From Sphingomonas sp. 32-66-10 (GTDB lineage: Bacteria > Pseudomonadota > Alphaproteobacteria > Sphingomonadales > Sphingomonadaceae): a DNA stretch of 64,000 bases. Below are positions 35,890 to 44,592 of the stretch, piece after piece. The notes under the pieces were generated by a model, which saw nothing but the letters and a program-made list of their open reading frames with translations, was not told the origin of the DNA and made no database searches. The position numbers were made by a program, and so were the translations under genes. The number at the start of each line of letters is the position of its first letter. Position 1 is the stretch's first letter. Location of the stretch: positions 19,637 through 83,636 of the forward strand of contig NCEF01000010.1 of the NCBI GenBank assembly GCA_002280565.1, given 5' to 3'.

Positions 35890-37100
35890 TTGGATTCCCG
35901 TGATCGGGCGTCGATCAGTCTTTGGTAAACAGGTTCGTAGCGCGAAATGTTTGACGACCAGTTACGCTCGGCCTCGACCCAGCGCCGCGCACGTTGCTTC
36001 TGCGCGTCCCAGCCGGAGCGGTCGGCGAATACACCCGCCACCGCATCCGCCAGCGCGACCGGGTTATCGGCCGGGAACAACGTCCCCGTATCGCCATGCC
36101 GGATCAGTTCACGATGTCCGCCGACATCGGACGCGGCGACCAGTCGGTGTTGCGCCATCGCCTCGATCGGCTTGAGTGGCGTCACCAGATCGGTCAGCCG
36201 CATATGTTTGCGCGGGTACACCAGCAAATCGATCAGCGAATAATAACGCTCGACCTGCTCATGCGGCACGCGCCCGACAAAGTGGATCGCATGCGCCGCG
36301 CTCGACGCCGCCGCCTGCGCGCGCAGCGCCTGTTCCATCGGCCCGCCGCCGACCATCACCAGCCGCGCCTTGGGCCGCTGCACTAGCAATGCCGGCATCG
36401 CCGCAATCAGGTCGTCCAGCCCTTCATAGTCATAGAAGCTGCCGATGAACCCGATCGTGTCGGCCCCATCCAGCCCCAGCTGCGCCGCCAGCGCGTTGTC
36501 GCGCGGCACTGGATCGCCGAACAGATGCAGGTCGACGCCATTGGGCGACACCATGATCTTGCCCGCATCGATCCCGCGCGCGATCAGGTCGCGCTTCAGC
36601 CCTTCGCAGATCACCGCCACGCCATCCACGCGCCGCGCGGCCCAGGTCTCCAGCCCGCGGATCGCGCGATATTTCGCCGACCCCTCGGTCCCGGTACCGT
36701 TGCCGACCGCCGCATCCTCCCAGAAAGCGCGAATCTCGTAGAGCAGCGGAATCCCGTACCGTTTCGCCGCACGCATCGCGGCCAGCGGGTCGATCACCGG
36801 CGAGTGCGCGTGCAGGATATCGGGCCGAAACCGCTCGACCACCTCCCCGATCCGCCGCGCGAACGCCGCGATCTCGGCCAGCTCGCCGACGACCGGCGGC
36901 AAGCGCCGCATCTGCTTTGTCCGGTGAAAGTCGATACCGTCGAGCGTCTCGAACGGCGAATCGCCCGTGTGATAGCGCGGCCCGGTCACCCCGGCGACGG
37001 TCCAGCCGCGCTCCATCTGCGCCTTCAAAATCGCGCGCGTGCGAAAGGTGTAGCCGCTGTGCAGCGGCAGCGAATGATCAAGGACGTGCAGAATCCGCAT
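35859..37100 (-). CDS. Exosortase-A-associated GT4 glycosyltransferase
   Basis: A 413-residue GT-B glycosyltransferase. The N-terminal LDHSLPLHSGYTFRTRAILK and the RPDILHAHSPVIDPLAA segment are characteristic of the XrtA/PEP-CTERM-associated family (TIGR04063), and the C-terminal half contains the sugar-nucleotide site (TIGFIGSFYDYEGLDDLIAA, VMVGGGPMEQAL, TPLKPIEAMA with the conserved Glu). It should transfer a sugar to a lipid-linked intermediate at the cytoplasmic face during exopolysaccharide synthesis. AAGGA before ATG 37100 supports the start. It is divergent from the O-ligase genes. No exosortase is visible in this window. Confidence 0.88.
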   Translation of the reverse strand: MRILHVLDHSLPLHSGYTFRTRAILKAQMERGWTVAGVTGPRYHTGDSPFETLDGIDFHRTKQMRRLPPVVGELAEIAAFARRIGEVVERFRPDILHAHSPVIDPLAAMRAAKRYGIPLLYEIRAFWEDAAVGNGTGTEGSAKYRAIRGLETWAARRVDGVAVICEGLKRDLIARGIDAGKIMVSPNGVDLHLFGDPVPRDNALAAQLGLDGADTIGFIGSFYDYEGLDDLIAAMPALLVQRPKARLVMVGGGPMEQALRAQAAASSAAHAIHFVGRVPHEQVERYYSLIDLLVYPRKHMRLTDLVTPLKPIEAMAQHRLVAASDVGGHRELIRHGDTGTLFPADNPVALADAVAGVFADRSGWDAQKQRARRWVEAERNWSSNISRYEPVYQRLIDARSRESKWLRTPSFNV

Positions 37101-37165
37101 GGCTAGTCCTTGCCACGCGATCACTTAACGGCCCGTCAACCGGAAGCGGATATGGCAATCCCGCG

Positions 37166-37312
37166 ATGATCGACACGCTGGTTCTTGCTCTCACTCACGG
37201 GCTGTTGCTCGTCGTCGCCTGGCGTCTGGTGAACAGCCCCGCCGTCGATGACGACAGCCTCGACGGCAAGCCGCCGCCGCCCAAGCGTGGCTGGAAACGC
37301 CCCGGTGCGTGA
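37166..37312 (+). CDS. Small single-span membrane protein
   Basis: A 48-residue protein with one hydrophobic helix (about 4-21, LVLALTHGLLLVVAWRLV) and a short tail rich in Pro and Lys. It overlaps the O-ligase start (GTG 37305) by 8 bp and is probably translated together with it. The function is unknown; it could be a small accessory subunit of the ligase. Composition and context support a real gene, though no strong ribosome-binding site is seen. Confidence 0.55.
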   Translation: MIDTLVLALTHGLLLVVAWRLVNSPAVDDDSLDGKPPPPKRGWKRPGA

Positions 37313-38669
37313 TCTCGCCTTCATCGCATTCCTGGGAGCCATCTTCGCGCTCGGCCTGCGCCGGCCGTTCCTGTTCGTGCTCGCCTATGTCTATATCGAC
37401 ATCGTCTCGCCCCAGCGGATGAGCTATTTCCTGCTCAACGCCTTCCCGATTTCGGCGATGGCGGTGGGCTTTGCGGTGCTGTCCTGGGCGGCGATGGACG
37501 ACAAGCGCGACATGCGCGTCGCCCCGCGTCAGGGGCTGATGCTCGCCTTGCTCGGCTGGTGCTATTACACCACGATCAACGCCGATTTCCCGATCGACGC
37601 GGCGTATAAATGGGACTGGGTGTGGAAGGCGCTGGCCTTTGCCATCTTCCTTCCGCTCACCCTGCGCACAAGGCTGCGGATCGAGGCGCTGCTGCTGTTC
37701 ATGCTGCTCTCGGTCGCGACCATCATCATCGCGGGCGGGCTCAAGACCGCGCTCGGCGGCGGCGGCTATGGCCAGCTCAAGCTGATCGTCGACAATAATA
37801 GCGGCCTGTTCGAAGGCAGCATCATTTCCGCGGTATCGATCTGCCTGATCCCGCTGATCCTGTGGTTCACGAAGTACGGCACGATCTTCCCGCCCGATTG
37901 GCGGGTAAAGGCGTTCGGCTGTGCCCTGATCTTCGCCTGCCTGCTGATGCCGGTGGGGACACAGGCGCGCACCGGGCTGCTGTGCATCGGCCTGCTCGCC
38001 GTGCTGATGCTGCGCGACGTCAAGCGGCGCATCCTCTATGTCGCCGGCGCAGGTTTCCTCGCCGTCGCGTCGGTGCCGTTCCTGCCCGCCAGCTTCACCG
38101 AGCGGATGGGGACCATCTCGACCTATCAGTCCGACGCCAGCGCCTCGACCCGGATCGAGGTGTGGAAATGGACCTGGGAATACGTCAAGACCCACCCGAT
38201 GGGCGGCGGGTTCGAAGCCTATCGCCAGAACGAAATCAAATACGACAAGATCGAGATCGTCGGCGAAGGTGCCAGCCGCACCGTCGTGCGCACGCCCGAA
38301 ATCGACAAGTCGCGCGCCTATCACTCGGCCTTTTTCGAAATGCTCGGTGAACAGGGCTGGCCCGGCTTCATCCTGTGGCTGATGATCCATTTGGGCGGCA
38401 TCTTGCGGATGGAGGTGCTGCGCCGCCGCTACCGCGACGTGTCCCCGGACAAGGCGTGGATCGCCCCGCTCGCCACCGCGCTTCAGCACGGGCACATCAT
38501 CTATCTGTTCGGGTCGCTGTTCGTCGGCATCGCGCTCAACCCGTTCGTGTACATGCTGGTCGGCGCGCAGATCGGGCTGGACACCTATCTCGCGCGCAAG
38601 CGGGCGGAGGAAGGCATCCGCCCGATGGGCAAGCGGCGCGACACTTCGCCCGCGCCTGTAGCGGCATGA
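37305..38669 (+). CDS. Putative O-antigen/O-glycosylation ligase, exosortase-A-associated
   Basis: About 454 residues with ten or more hydrophobic segments, beginning RDLAFIAFLGAIFALGLRRPF, matching the exosortase-A-associated O-ligase family (TIGR03097, Wzy/WaaL-like). A large periplasmic loop from about 265 to 350 contains the ligase-type STRIEVWKWTWEYVKTHPM and AYHSAFFEMLGEQGWPG. It would join glycan to a carrier in the periplasm. GTG 37305 is used as start because the family begins at RDLAF; the longer frame from 37248 lies over the previous small gene. It is followed after 17 bp by the asparagine-synthase-like gene. Confidence 0.85.
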   Translation: MRDLAFIAFLGAIFALGLRRPFLFVLAYVYIDIVSPQRMSYFLLNAFPISAMAVGFAVLSWAAMDDKRDMRVAPRQGLMLALLGWCYYTTINADFPIDAAYKWDWVWKALAFAIFLPLTLRTRLRIEALLLFMLLSVATIIIAGGLKTALGGGGYGQLKLIVDNNSGLFEGSIISAVSICLIPLILWFTKYGTIFPPDWRVKAFGCALIFACLLMPVGTQARTGLLCIGLLAVLMLRDVKRRILYVAGAGFLAVASVPFLPASFTERMGTISTYQSDASASTRIEVWKWTWEYVKTHPMGGGFEAYRQNEIKYDKIEIVGEGASRTVVRTPEIDKSRAYHSAFFEMLGEQGWPGFILWLMIHLGGILRMEVLRRRYRDVSPDKAWIAPLATALQHGHIIYLFGSLFVGIALNPFVYMLVGAQIGLDTYLARKRAEEGIRPMGKRRDTSPAPVAA

Positions 38670-38686
38670 TCGGTTAGGACGCGACC

Positions 38687-40432
38687 ATGGCCAGCTTGTT
38701 TCTTGTCCGGAACGATGATCCGCGCTTCGCCGAGACCGCGCTCGTCGAGGCGCGCGCGGTGCTCTCGGAACAGGGATTTCCAGAGCCTGTCGAAACGTCA
38801 CTCCCCGGCTGGACCCTGCTCCATGCCGGCCACATCATCGCTGGCCCACAGTCGCTGCTCCAGCGCGGATACGACCTTGTCGCGGTCGCCGGAACGCTGG
38901 TCGCCGATGGCAAGATGGGCGAACCCGCGCTCGCCGCGTTGCTCGACATGGACCCGCTCGCGCTCGACTGGGACCGGCTCGGTGGCCAGTTCGTCGCTTT
39001 GGTCCGCCGCAATGGCCGCAGCTTCCTGTTCGGCGACTATTTCTCGGCCTTCCAGCTGTTCCACGACACCGACGACCGAGTTTTCGCCACCACCTTCCTC
39101 GCCGTCGCACGCGCGCTCCCGCGCCTCAGCTTCGACGCGCAGGGGGTGTATGAGCTCGTCTTCAACGTCATGCCGGTCGGCGACGATACAGTCTTCGAAC
39201 AGCTCAAGACCCTCTCGCCGAACGCCGTCGTCGAGCTGACCGCGACCGGCACCGTCCGTCACGGCATCGCCAAGCCGCTGCCCGCTACGCCCAGCAACGA
39301 GGCCCTGCCCGACCGCATCGCCCGCCACCGCGACCGGCTGCTCACCATTGTCGGCGCGCATGTCGATGCGCTCGGCGGAAATGTCCGCGCGCCGCTGTCG
39401 GGCGGGCTCGACTCGCGCCTCGTCCTCGCCGCGTTGCGCGCCCGTGGCTGCGACCCGCATATCTATGTCTATGGCGTACCGGGCGACGAAGATGTCGTGA
39501 TCGCTCAGCACATCGGCGCCGAACTCGGCTTCCCGATCGAATGGCTCGACAAGGAAGACGGCGTCGTCCCACCCGATGCCTTTGCCGATCTGGTCGACCG
39601 CAATTTCCGCCAATATGATGGGCTTCCGACGTTCGGGAACATCTTCGACAACGGCACCAACGGCGCGGCCCAGCTCGCCCGCCACGCCGATGGCGCGCTC
39701 GCCGTGTCGGGCGGGTGCGGTGAGATCTACCGCAACTTCTTCTACCTCCCCGACCGCCGCTTCACCGCGCACGACATTGCGCAGACCTTTTTCGCGCGCT
39801 TCACCCCGGCCGACGCCACCGACCGCTTCGACCCGCGCGGGTTCATCGACGCGATTGCGGACAAGATCGCCGCATCGCTCGCCCCGCCCGGCGCGACCGG
39901 CAAGCTCGCGCGGAACCGCGTCGAGCAGATCTACCCGCGCATCCGCTGCCGCGCGCTGTTCGGCCGCGAGATCAGCCTTGAGGCGCGGTTCAGTCCGTAT
40001 CTCATGCCCTTCCTCGACCACCGCGTCGTGGCCGAAGCGATGACGCTGCCGATGCCGCTCAAATATGCCGGGCGGTTCGAGGCGGCGTTGCTCAACGCGA
40101 TCGACCCGGTGCTCGCCGCCCAGCCCTCGGCCTATGGCCATGATTTTGCCGGGCCGCCCAATCTGGCGCATCGCCGCACCGAATGGCTCACCCGCATCCG
40201 CCCGGTCTGGCTCCGCCGCCACACCTATGCGCTGCGCCGCCGCCTCGGCGCGATGGGTGACGAGCATGGCGGCGCGCTGACGCCGGACTATATGGGCCGG
40301 GTGATCGACCTCGATTTCCCCGCGATGCGCCGCTTCTTCAACCCATCCGCGATCAACGACAGCGCGGTGTGGCGCCGCATCGCCAACCTCGAATATCTCG
40401 CGGCACGGCTTGGGTCGCGCGTGGTCGGGTGA
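38687..40432 (+). CDS. Asparagine-synthase-like protein lacking the glutaminase Cys
   Basis: A 581-residue protein. The C-terminal half has the ATP pyrophosphatase loop PLSGGLDSRLVLAAL (about 230-245) and a region like the synthetase domain of asparagine synthase. The N-terminal half resembles an Ntn glutaminase fold (GGQFVALV, FLFGDYFSAFQLF), but the N-terminus reads MASLFLV with no Cys at position 2, so it cannot use glutamine as ammonia donor. Such proteins occur in polysaccharide loci, where they may amidate sugar acids. It follows the O-ligase in the same direction, so it probably modifies the exopolysaccharide. Substrate not determined. Confidence 0.78.
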   Translation: MASLFLVRNDDPRFAETALVEARAVLSEQGFPEPVETSLPGWTLLHAGHIIAGPQSLLQRGYDLVAVAGTLVADGKMGEPALAALLDMDPLALDWDRLGGQFVALVRRNGRSFLFGDYFSAFQLFHDTDDRVFATTFLAVARALPRLSFDAQGVYELVFNVMPVGDDTVFEQLKTLSPNAVVELTATGTVRHGIAKPLPATPSNEALPDRIARHRDRLLTIVGAHVDALGGNVRAPLSGGLDSRLVLAALRARGCDPHIYVYGVPGDEDVVIAQHIGAELGFPIEWLDKEDGVVPPDAFADLVDRNFRQYDGLPTFGNIFDNGTNGAAQLARHADGALAVSGGCGEIYRNFFYLPDRRFTAHDIAQTFFARFTPADATDRFDPRGFIDAIADKIAASLAPPGATGKLARNRVEQIYPRIRCRALFGREISLEARFSPYLMPFLDHRVVAEAMTLPMPLKYAGRFEAALLNAIDPVLAAQPSAYGHDFAGPPNLAHRRTEWLTRIRPVWLRRHTYALRRRLGAMGDEHGGALTPDYMGRVIDLDFPAMRRFFNPSAINDSAVWRRIANLEYLAARLGSRVVG

Positions 40433-40439
40433 TGTCCAT

Positions 40440-40465
40440 AATCCTCCCCCGCCAGGGGGAGGATT
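40440..40465. repeat. Short R1 palindrome
   Basis: AATCCTCCCCC (40440-40450) and GGGGGAGGATT (40455-40465) around GCCA, between convergent genes. Same family as the other CTCCCC palindromes. Confidence 0.7.
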
Positions 40466-40474
40466 AACCCACTC

Positions 40475-41101
40475 TCACCCCTCCGCCGGTGCCGGCATCA
40501 GTGCATCGTCCAGCGCATTCGCCCGCTGCGCGGCTTCGCGCGCCTGCACCCGTTCGACGAACGCCACGAAGGAGTCGCGCTTGGGGATCGTCCCGAACTG
40601 GGTGCCCCAACTCAGATGGGCCCCGACATACAGGTCGGCCGCGGTGAAGTGATCCGCCGCCAGCCAACCGCCGCCCACCGCGCTCACCGCCGCATCCAGC
40701 GTATCGATCGTTCGGTCATAATTGCCAAAGCCGAGCATGCCCTGTTTCTGCGGATCGTCGCCGACATCCCAGCCCATCGACCGGCTAATCACCGCCTGTT
40801 CCAGCGGCCCCGCCGCAAAAAACAGCCAGCGATAATAGGCTCCGCGCGCCTCCACCGGCGGCGCCAGCCTGGCCGCCGGGAACGCGTCGGCCAGATAGGC
40901 GCAGATCGCGGCGCATTCGGTGACCACCACGCCATCATGCACGATCGCCGGCACCTTCCCCATCGCGTTCACCGCCAGGAATTCGGGCGAGCGCGGGCCA
41001 TATTCGATGACGACCGTATCATATTCGGCACCCGCTTCCTCGAGCGCCCAGCGCGCGATCCGTCCGCGCGACATCGGGTTGGTATAGAGCGTCAGCGTCA
41101 T
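40475..41101 (-). CDS. Glutathione S-transferase family protein
   Basis: A 208-residue protein with a thioredoxin-like N-terminal domain (TLTLYTNPMSRGRIARWALEE, GKVPAIVHDGVVVTECAAI, which carries the conserved cis-Pro and glutathione gamma-glutamyl contact) and an all-helical C-terminal domain. Cytosolic GSTs conjugate or exchange glutathione on electrophiles. The catalytic Ser/Cys/Tyr is probably the Ser or Thr in TNPMSRG. ATG 41101 has GGAAGA upstream; the longer frame to 41152 is not supported. Subfamily not assigned. Confidence 0.88.
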   Translation of the reverse strand: MTLTLYTNPMSRGRIARWALEEAGAEYDTVVIEYGPRSPEFLAVNAMGKVPAIVHDGVVVTECAAICAYLADAFPAARLAPPVEARGAYYRWLFFAAGPLEQAVISRSMGWDVGDDPQKQGMLGFGNYDRTIDTLDAAVSAVGGGWLAADHFTAADLYVGAHLSWGTQFGTIPKRDSFVAFVERVQAREAAQRANALDDALMPAPAEG

Positions 41102-41169
41102 CGTCTTCCCTCCGAGTCGAGTGAGAACAAAATAGGAACGCTTTTGCGCCATCGGTCAAGCGCAAAGTA

Positions 41170-41193
41170 ATCCTCCTCCGCAAAGGGGAGGAT
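41170..41193. repeat. Imperfect R1 palindrome
   Basis: ATCCTCCTCC facing GGGGAGGAT around CGCAAA, in the 98-bp gap between the GST and dienelactone hydrolase genes. Decayed member of the CTCCCC family. Confidence 0.5.
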
Positions 41194-41199
41194 CACCAA

Positions 41200-42060
41200 T
41201 CAAAGCGCCTTGAACGTCTCCAGCAACCGCGCCCACGCCTTTTCCGCCTGCACCTGATCGTACACCTGGCTATCGGGCGGGCACCATCCGTGATTCGCGG
41301 GATAGACCTCGACCTCGGCGGCCAGCCCGGCACTGGCATAGGCCGCGCGCACTAGCTCCTTCTCGTTCGGGTTGCGCTTGTCGTCATTCTCGGCGACCGC
41401 GAACAGGAACCGCGCCTTCATCTTGGGCACCAGCAGATGTGGGCTGTCCGGCTTGTCGGTGGCAAGGCCCCCGCCATGGAACGACCCGCCCGCCTTGACC
41501 CGCTCGGGCAGCGCGGCTGCGGTGCGCATCGTGAACGGGCCGCCCATGCAATATCCGGTGGTGCCGACCCCGCGCTTCTTGTCCACCGCGCGCTGCCCGT
41601 CGAGCCACGCCACTGCGGCGGTTGCGTCGCGCACCACGGCATCGGGGGTCAACAGCGCCCGCCACGGCCCGATCTTCTCGCGCACGCTGGGCGTCGCATA
41701 GCTTTCGCCCGGTTGCAGGAACCGCCCCTTCACCGACCGGTAGAACGGATTGATCGTCAGCACCGCAAAGCCCGATTGCGCCAGCCGCTCGCCCATCTGG
41801 CGGAATGCGGGGCGCAGGCCCATCACGTCGGGCCACACCAGCACCGCCGGGTGCCGGCCCTTGTTCGGCGCGGCATAATAGCCATCGGCGGTCCCGTCGG
41901 GGGTCTTGAACGTCACGTCGGTGGATTGAATGCCCATCGCATTGGCGGGGGTCGGCAACAGCGCCATCAGTCCCGCAGCACCCGCCGCCGCGCCGAATTC
42001 GCGCCGGCTCATGCCCTTGATCAGCTGCTCATTGTCGGCGTTGGTCAGATCGTCGCACAT
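41200..42060 (-). CDS. Dienelactone hydrolase family protein, Tat-type export
   Basis: A 286-residue alpha/beta hydrolase. Near residues 18-40 a twin-arginine-like signal (MSRREFGAAAGAAGLMALLP) suggests export in folded form by Tat. The catalytic triad Cys-Asp-His is visible as TGYCMGGP, an Asp later and NHGWCPP. The family opens cyclic esters and lactones such as dienelactone. ATG 42060 (MCDDLTNADN) gives the shortest frame that still contains the Tat motif. Natural substrate unknown. The region upstream holds repeat copy B. Confidence 0.85.
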   Translation of the reverse strand: MCDDLTNADNEQLIKGMSRREFGAAAGAAGLMALLPTPANAMGIQSTDVTFKTPDGTADGYYAAPNKGRHPAVLVWPDVMGLRPAFRQMGERLAQSGFAVLTINPFYRSVKGRFLQPGESYATPSVREKIGPWRALLTPDAVVRDATAAVAWLDGQRAVDKKRGVGTTGYCMGGPFTMRTAAALPERVKAGGSFHGGGLATDKPDSPHLLVPKMKARFLFAVAENDDKRNPNEKELVRAAYASAGLAAEVEVYPANHGWCPPDSQVYDQVQAEKAWARLLETFKAL

Positions 42061-42112
42061 CGCATCGCTCTCCAGATTCGCTTCCCGGCGGCGCGACGCT
42101 AGCTTAGCTCGG

Positions 42113-42232
42113 GTTTCAGTTACACTGAAACGTGCGGCACCGGCCCGCTCCCCCACCCGGCCACCCAACGACAGTGTATTCTATGGGTGGCCGGGTGGGG
42201 GAGCGGGCCGGTGCGGCTTCGGCGCAGCCGAA
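42113..42232. repeat. Three-hairpin element, family R3, copy B
   Basis: First hairpin 42113-42120 with 42124-42131 (GTTTCAGT/ACTGAAAC). Long palindrome 42137-42167 with 42184-42214, 31 bp perfect, 16-nt loop. Third hairpin 42218-42223 with 42227-42232 (TTCGGC/GCCGAA) around GCA. It ends two bases before the MBL hydrolase stop. Compared with copy A the centre is nearly identical while the outer hairpins keep pairing with different bases. Confidence 0.8.
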
Positions 42233-42233
42233 C

Positions 42234-43331
42234 TTAAACGGTCCCCCGATACCACCATACGCCGTCGCGCACCTCGCGCAGCGCGCGTCCCTCGACCTCC
42301 AGCCGCCGCAGATGCGCCAGCGTCTCGCCGGTCGCCAGCCCCAGCATGTCGCCGGTAATCGTCCGCCGGAACATCCGTCCGAAACAATCCACCGCACGGC
42401 GCGGCTCGAACAGATGCTCGGCGAGGATATCGAGCCGCTTGCGATGCTCGTCGCGCAGTGCCGCCAGCCGCACATGCAGCCCGGTGAAGGGCGCGCCATG
42501 CGCCGGGAGCACCAGCAGGTCGTCGGGCAGTTGCAGCAGCTTCTCGATCGAGGCCAGCCATTCGCCCAGCGGATCGGCCTCCGGCTCGCTCACGCCCAGC
42601 GAGACGTTGGAGCTGATGCGCGGCAGCACCTGATCCCCCGCGATCAGCACGCCGTCGCGCGCGTTCCACAAACACGCATGTTCCGGGCAATGCCCCGATC
42701 CCACCACCACCCGCCAGATCGCGTCGCCGATCGCGATGTCCTCGCCATCGACGATCCGGCGATAGCCCAGCGGCAGCGGCGCAACCATCCGGCGAAACTG
42801 GCCAAATCCCTTGGCACGCGCTGCCGCAACCTGTTCCTCGTCCCACCCGGCCGCGCGCCAGAAGGCGATTTGCTCGTCGGGCACCGCATCGCGCACATCG
42901 GCGGTCAACAGCCGCCCCATCAGCCACTCGCCGCGCGTCATCCAGATCGCGGCGTCGAACTTGCGCCCCAGCCATCCGGCAAGGCCAATATGGTCGGGAT
43001 GGAAATGCGTGCAGATCACCCGTCCCGGCGGCGCGGACGCCAGCGGCTCTGCACCGAACAGCGCGCGCCACGCCTCGACCGATGGCGGCACGTTTAGCCC
43101 GCTATCGACGATCGTCGTCGCATCGCCATCGGCGACCAGCCAGCAATTGATATGGTCGAGCGGCCCCGCCATCGGGATGCGGACCCAATGCACGCCGGGC
43201 GCGACCGCAATCGCCTCCCCCACCGCCGGGGTGCGCTCGCCCAAAGGATAGGTCAGCCCGCGATGACTGGTCGCGACAAAGCTCTCGTCCTGGGTCAGCG
43301 AGATGTCGGGGGAGATCGCCGGTTCAGCCAT
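42234..43331 (-). CDS. Metallo-beta-lactamase-fold hydrolase
   Basis: A 365-residue hydrolase with the zinc motif THFHPDHIGL (about 110-120), GSGHCPEHACLW and a later Asp/His (GDQVL, LPAHG), the complete MBL-fold ligand set. The C-terminal 90 residues are a helical HTH-like extension (KRLDILAEHLFEPRRAVDCF) as in some glyoxalase-II or beta-lactamase-like proteins (BLACT_WH type). It probably hydrolyses thioesters or similar bonds in the cytoplasm. No signal peptide. Its 3' end abuts the repeat element, whose third hairpin could end its transcript. Confidence 0.87.
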   Translation of the reverse strand: MAEPAISPDISLTQDESFVATSHRGLTYPLGERTPAVGEAIAVAPGVHWVRIPMAGPLDHINCWLVADGDATTIVDSGLNVPPSVEAWRALFGAEPLASAPPGRVICTHFHPDHIGLAGWLGRKFDAAIWMTRGEWLMGRLLTADVRDAVPDEQIAFWRAAGWDEEQVAAARAKGFGQFRRMVAPLPLGYRRIVDGEDIAIGDAIWRVVVGSGHCPEHACLWNARDGVLIAGDQVLPRISSNVSLGVSEPEADPLGEWLASIEKLLQLPDDLLVLPAHGAPFTGLHVRLAALRDEHRKRLDILAEHLFEPRRAVDCFGRMFRRTITGDMLGLATGETLAHLRRLEVEGRALREVRDGVWWYRGTV

Positions 43332-43341
43332 ACCGGAAACA

Positions 43342-43383
43342 GTGACGGCGCGGGACCCGCTTGTCGAGTCCGCGCGCCGTCAC
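43342..43383. repeat. Hairpin with 11-bp perfect stem between trcR and the MBL gene
   Basis: GTGACGGCGCG (43342-43352) and CGCGCCGTCAC (43373-43383) are exact inverted copies with a 20-nt loop that can itself pair (GGAC/GTCC). It stands between the stop of trcR and the start of the MBL gene, both on the minus strand, and may serve as trcR transcript end or as a regulatory site. Confidence 0.5.
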
Positions 43384-43411
43384 GATACCGTAAAAACGAA
43401 AAAGCAGCCGA

Positions 43412-44068
43412 TCAGCTCTTGAACAGCGTATCCCGGTCATATTCGACGCCCGGCGTGATATCCCGCGACGCCGCGTCGCGCTCGGCGCGCAGCTGCTCGA
43501 GCAGCGCCTCGCGGTCACCCTCCAGGCGGGTATCGACCGGTGCTTCGATCCCCGCCGCCTTCGCCGCCTTGGCAACCGCCGCGTCCAGCTCGCGCTGGCT
43601 GGTGAGACCGAGCGTCACCGGGTCCTTGGGGACGATATTGCCGATGTTCCAGTGCGAACGATCACGGATTGCCGCGATCGTGGTGCGGGTGGTGCCGATC
43701 AGCTTGCCGATCGCGCCATCGCTGATCTCGGGATGGTTGCGGATGATCCACGCGATGCCATCGGGCTTGTCCGCGCGCTTGGACACCGGCGTATAGCGCG
43801 GCCCCTTGGTGCGGCGGATCTGCTCGGGACCCTTGCTCATCTTCAGGCGGTAATCGGGGTCATTCTGACCCTTCTCGATTTCCTCCATCGTCAGCTCGTG
43901 CGCACGCACCGGATCGCGACCGGTCAGCTTGGTCGAAGCGGTGTCGTCCGCGATCGCCTGCACCTCCAGAATGTGCAGGCCGCAAAAATCGGCGATCTGC
44001 TCAAAGCTGAGCGCGGTATTGTCGACCAGCCAGGAAGCGGTCGCGTGCGGCATGAGCGGCTGAGCCAC
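43412..44068 (-). CDS. trcR: Cell-cycle transcriptional regulator TrcR (DUF1013)
   Basis: A 218-residue protein matching the alphaproteobacterial DUF1013 family throughout: MPHATASWLVDNTALSFEQIADFCGLH, DDTASTKLTGRDPV, PDGIAWIIRNHPEISD and IGTTRTTIAAIRDRSHWN. It contains helix-turn-helix-like segments and is implicated in cell-cycle gene control in the Caulobacter group. The start is GTG 44068 with GGAG about nine bases upstream. A hairpin followed by a U-rich stretch lies just upstream on the transcript strand. Full family length. Confidence 0.92.
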   Translation of the reverse strand: MAQPLMPHATASWLVDNTALSFEQIADFCGLHILEVQAIADDTASTKLTGRDPVRAHELTMEEIEKGQNDPDYRLKMSKGPEQIRRTKGPRYTPVSKRADKPDGIAWIIRNHPEISDGAIGKLIGTTRTTIAAIRDRSHWNIGNIVPKDPVTLGLTSQRELDAAVAKAAKAAGIEAPVDTRLEGDREALLEQLRAERDAASRDITPGVEYDRDTLFKS

Positions 44069-44093
44069 GTCAAAGTCTCCAGAAACAATAAGG

Positions 44094-44114
44094 GCCGCCC
44101 TCCACGGGCGGCCG
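44094..44114 (-). promoter_or_regulatory. Attenuator-like hairpin in the trcR leader
   Basis: GGCCGCCC (44094-44101) and GGGCGGCC (44107-44114) form a perfect 8-bp stem. On the minus strand it is followed by CTTATTGTTTC, so it looks like a Rho-independent terminator 26 bp ahead of the trcR start codon. Conditional attenuation is possible. Confidence 0.5.
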
Positions 44115-44258
44115 ACTACCGGTTGGATTTAGGCGCATGACGCTGCTGAGGCAAGCTTTTTGGCCATCAAATGCCGGTGATTGCCCTTGCGCCGAACGGA
44201 ACCTAGTCTCGATTCAGGCGTCCTGCCCCGAACGACCATCGTTTCAGAGAGGAACATC

Positions 44259-44540
44259 ATGAAAAAGGCCCTTCTTCCGCTCGCCGCCGTTGCCGCACTC
44301 GGCCTCGCCGCCTGCAGCGACAAGGCGCAGAACGAAACCGCTGAAGCTGCCGAAGCGATCGGCGCCGATGCCAACGCGACGATGGGCGAAGCCGCCGACG
44401 ACGTCGAAGCCGCGACCGACGGTGCCCTCAGCACCGCCGAAAACGCCGCCGACCGTGCGGGTGCCGCGATCGGGGAAGGCGCCGACCGCGCCGGCAACGC
44501 CGCCGATGCGGCCGAGGACGAACTCGACAAGAACAACTGA
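44259..44540 (+). CDS. Small Ala/Asp/Glu-rich lipoprotein
   Basis: A 93-residue protein with lipobox LAAC at residues 16-19 after a short hydrophobic core. The remainder is an almost pure Ala/Glu/Asp/Asn helix with heptad-like AAD/EAA repeats (ADANATMGEAADD, ADRAGAAIGEGADRAG), resembling the helical LEA-like or entericidin-type small lipoproteins. AGAGGAAC upstream of ATG 44259 is a good ribosome-binding site. It may stabilise the envelope under stress; this is inference. Confidence 0.75.
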   Translation: MKKALLPLAAVAALGLAACSDKAQNETAEAAEAIGADANATMGEAADDVEAATDGALSTAENAADRAGAAIGEGADRAGNAADAAEDELDKNN

Positions 44541-44549
44541 TCCTTTGCC

Positions 44550-44572
44550 GGGGCCGTCGCGCAGACGGCCCC
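44550..44572 (+). terminator. Terminator-like hairpin between two small lipoprotein genes
   Basis: GGGGCCGTC (44550-44558) and GACGGCCCC (44564-44572) pair perfectly, followed by GCGCATTT. It could partly end the first lipoprotein transcript. Confidence 0.55.
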
Positions 44573-44592
44573 GCGCATTTCCGGGGGGAATC

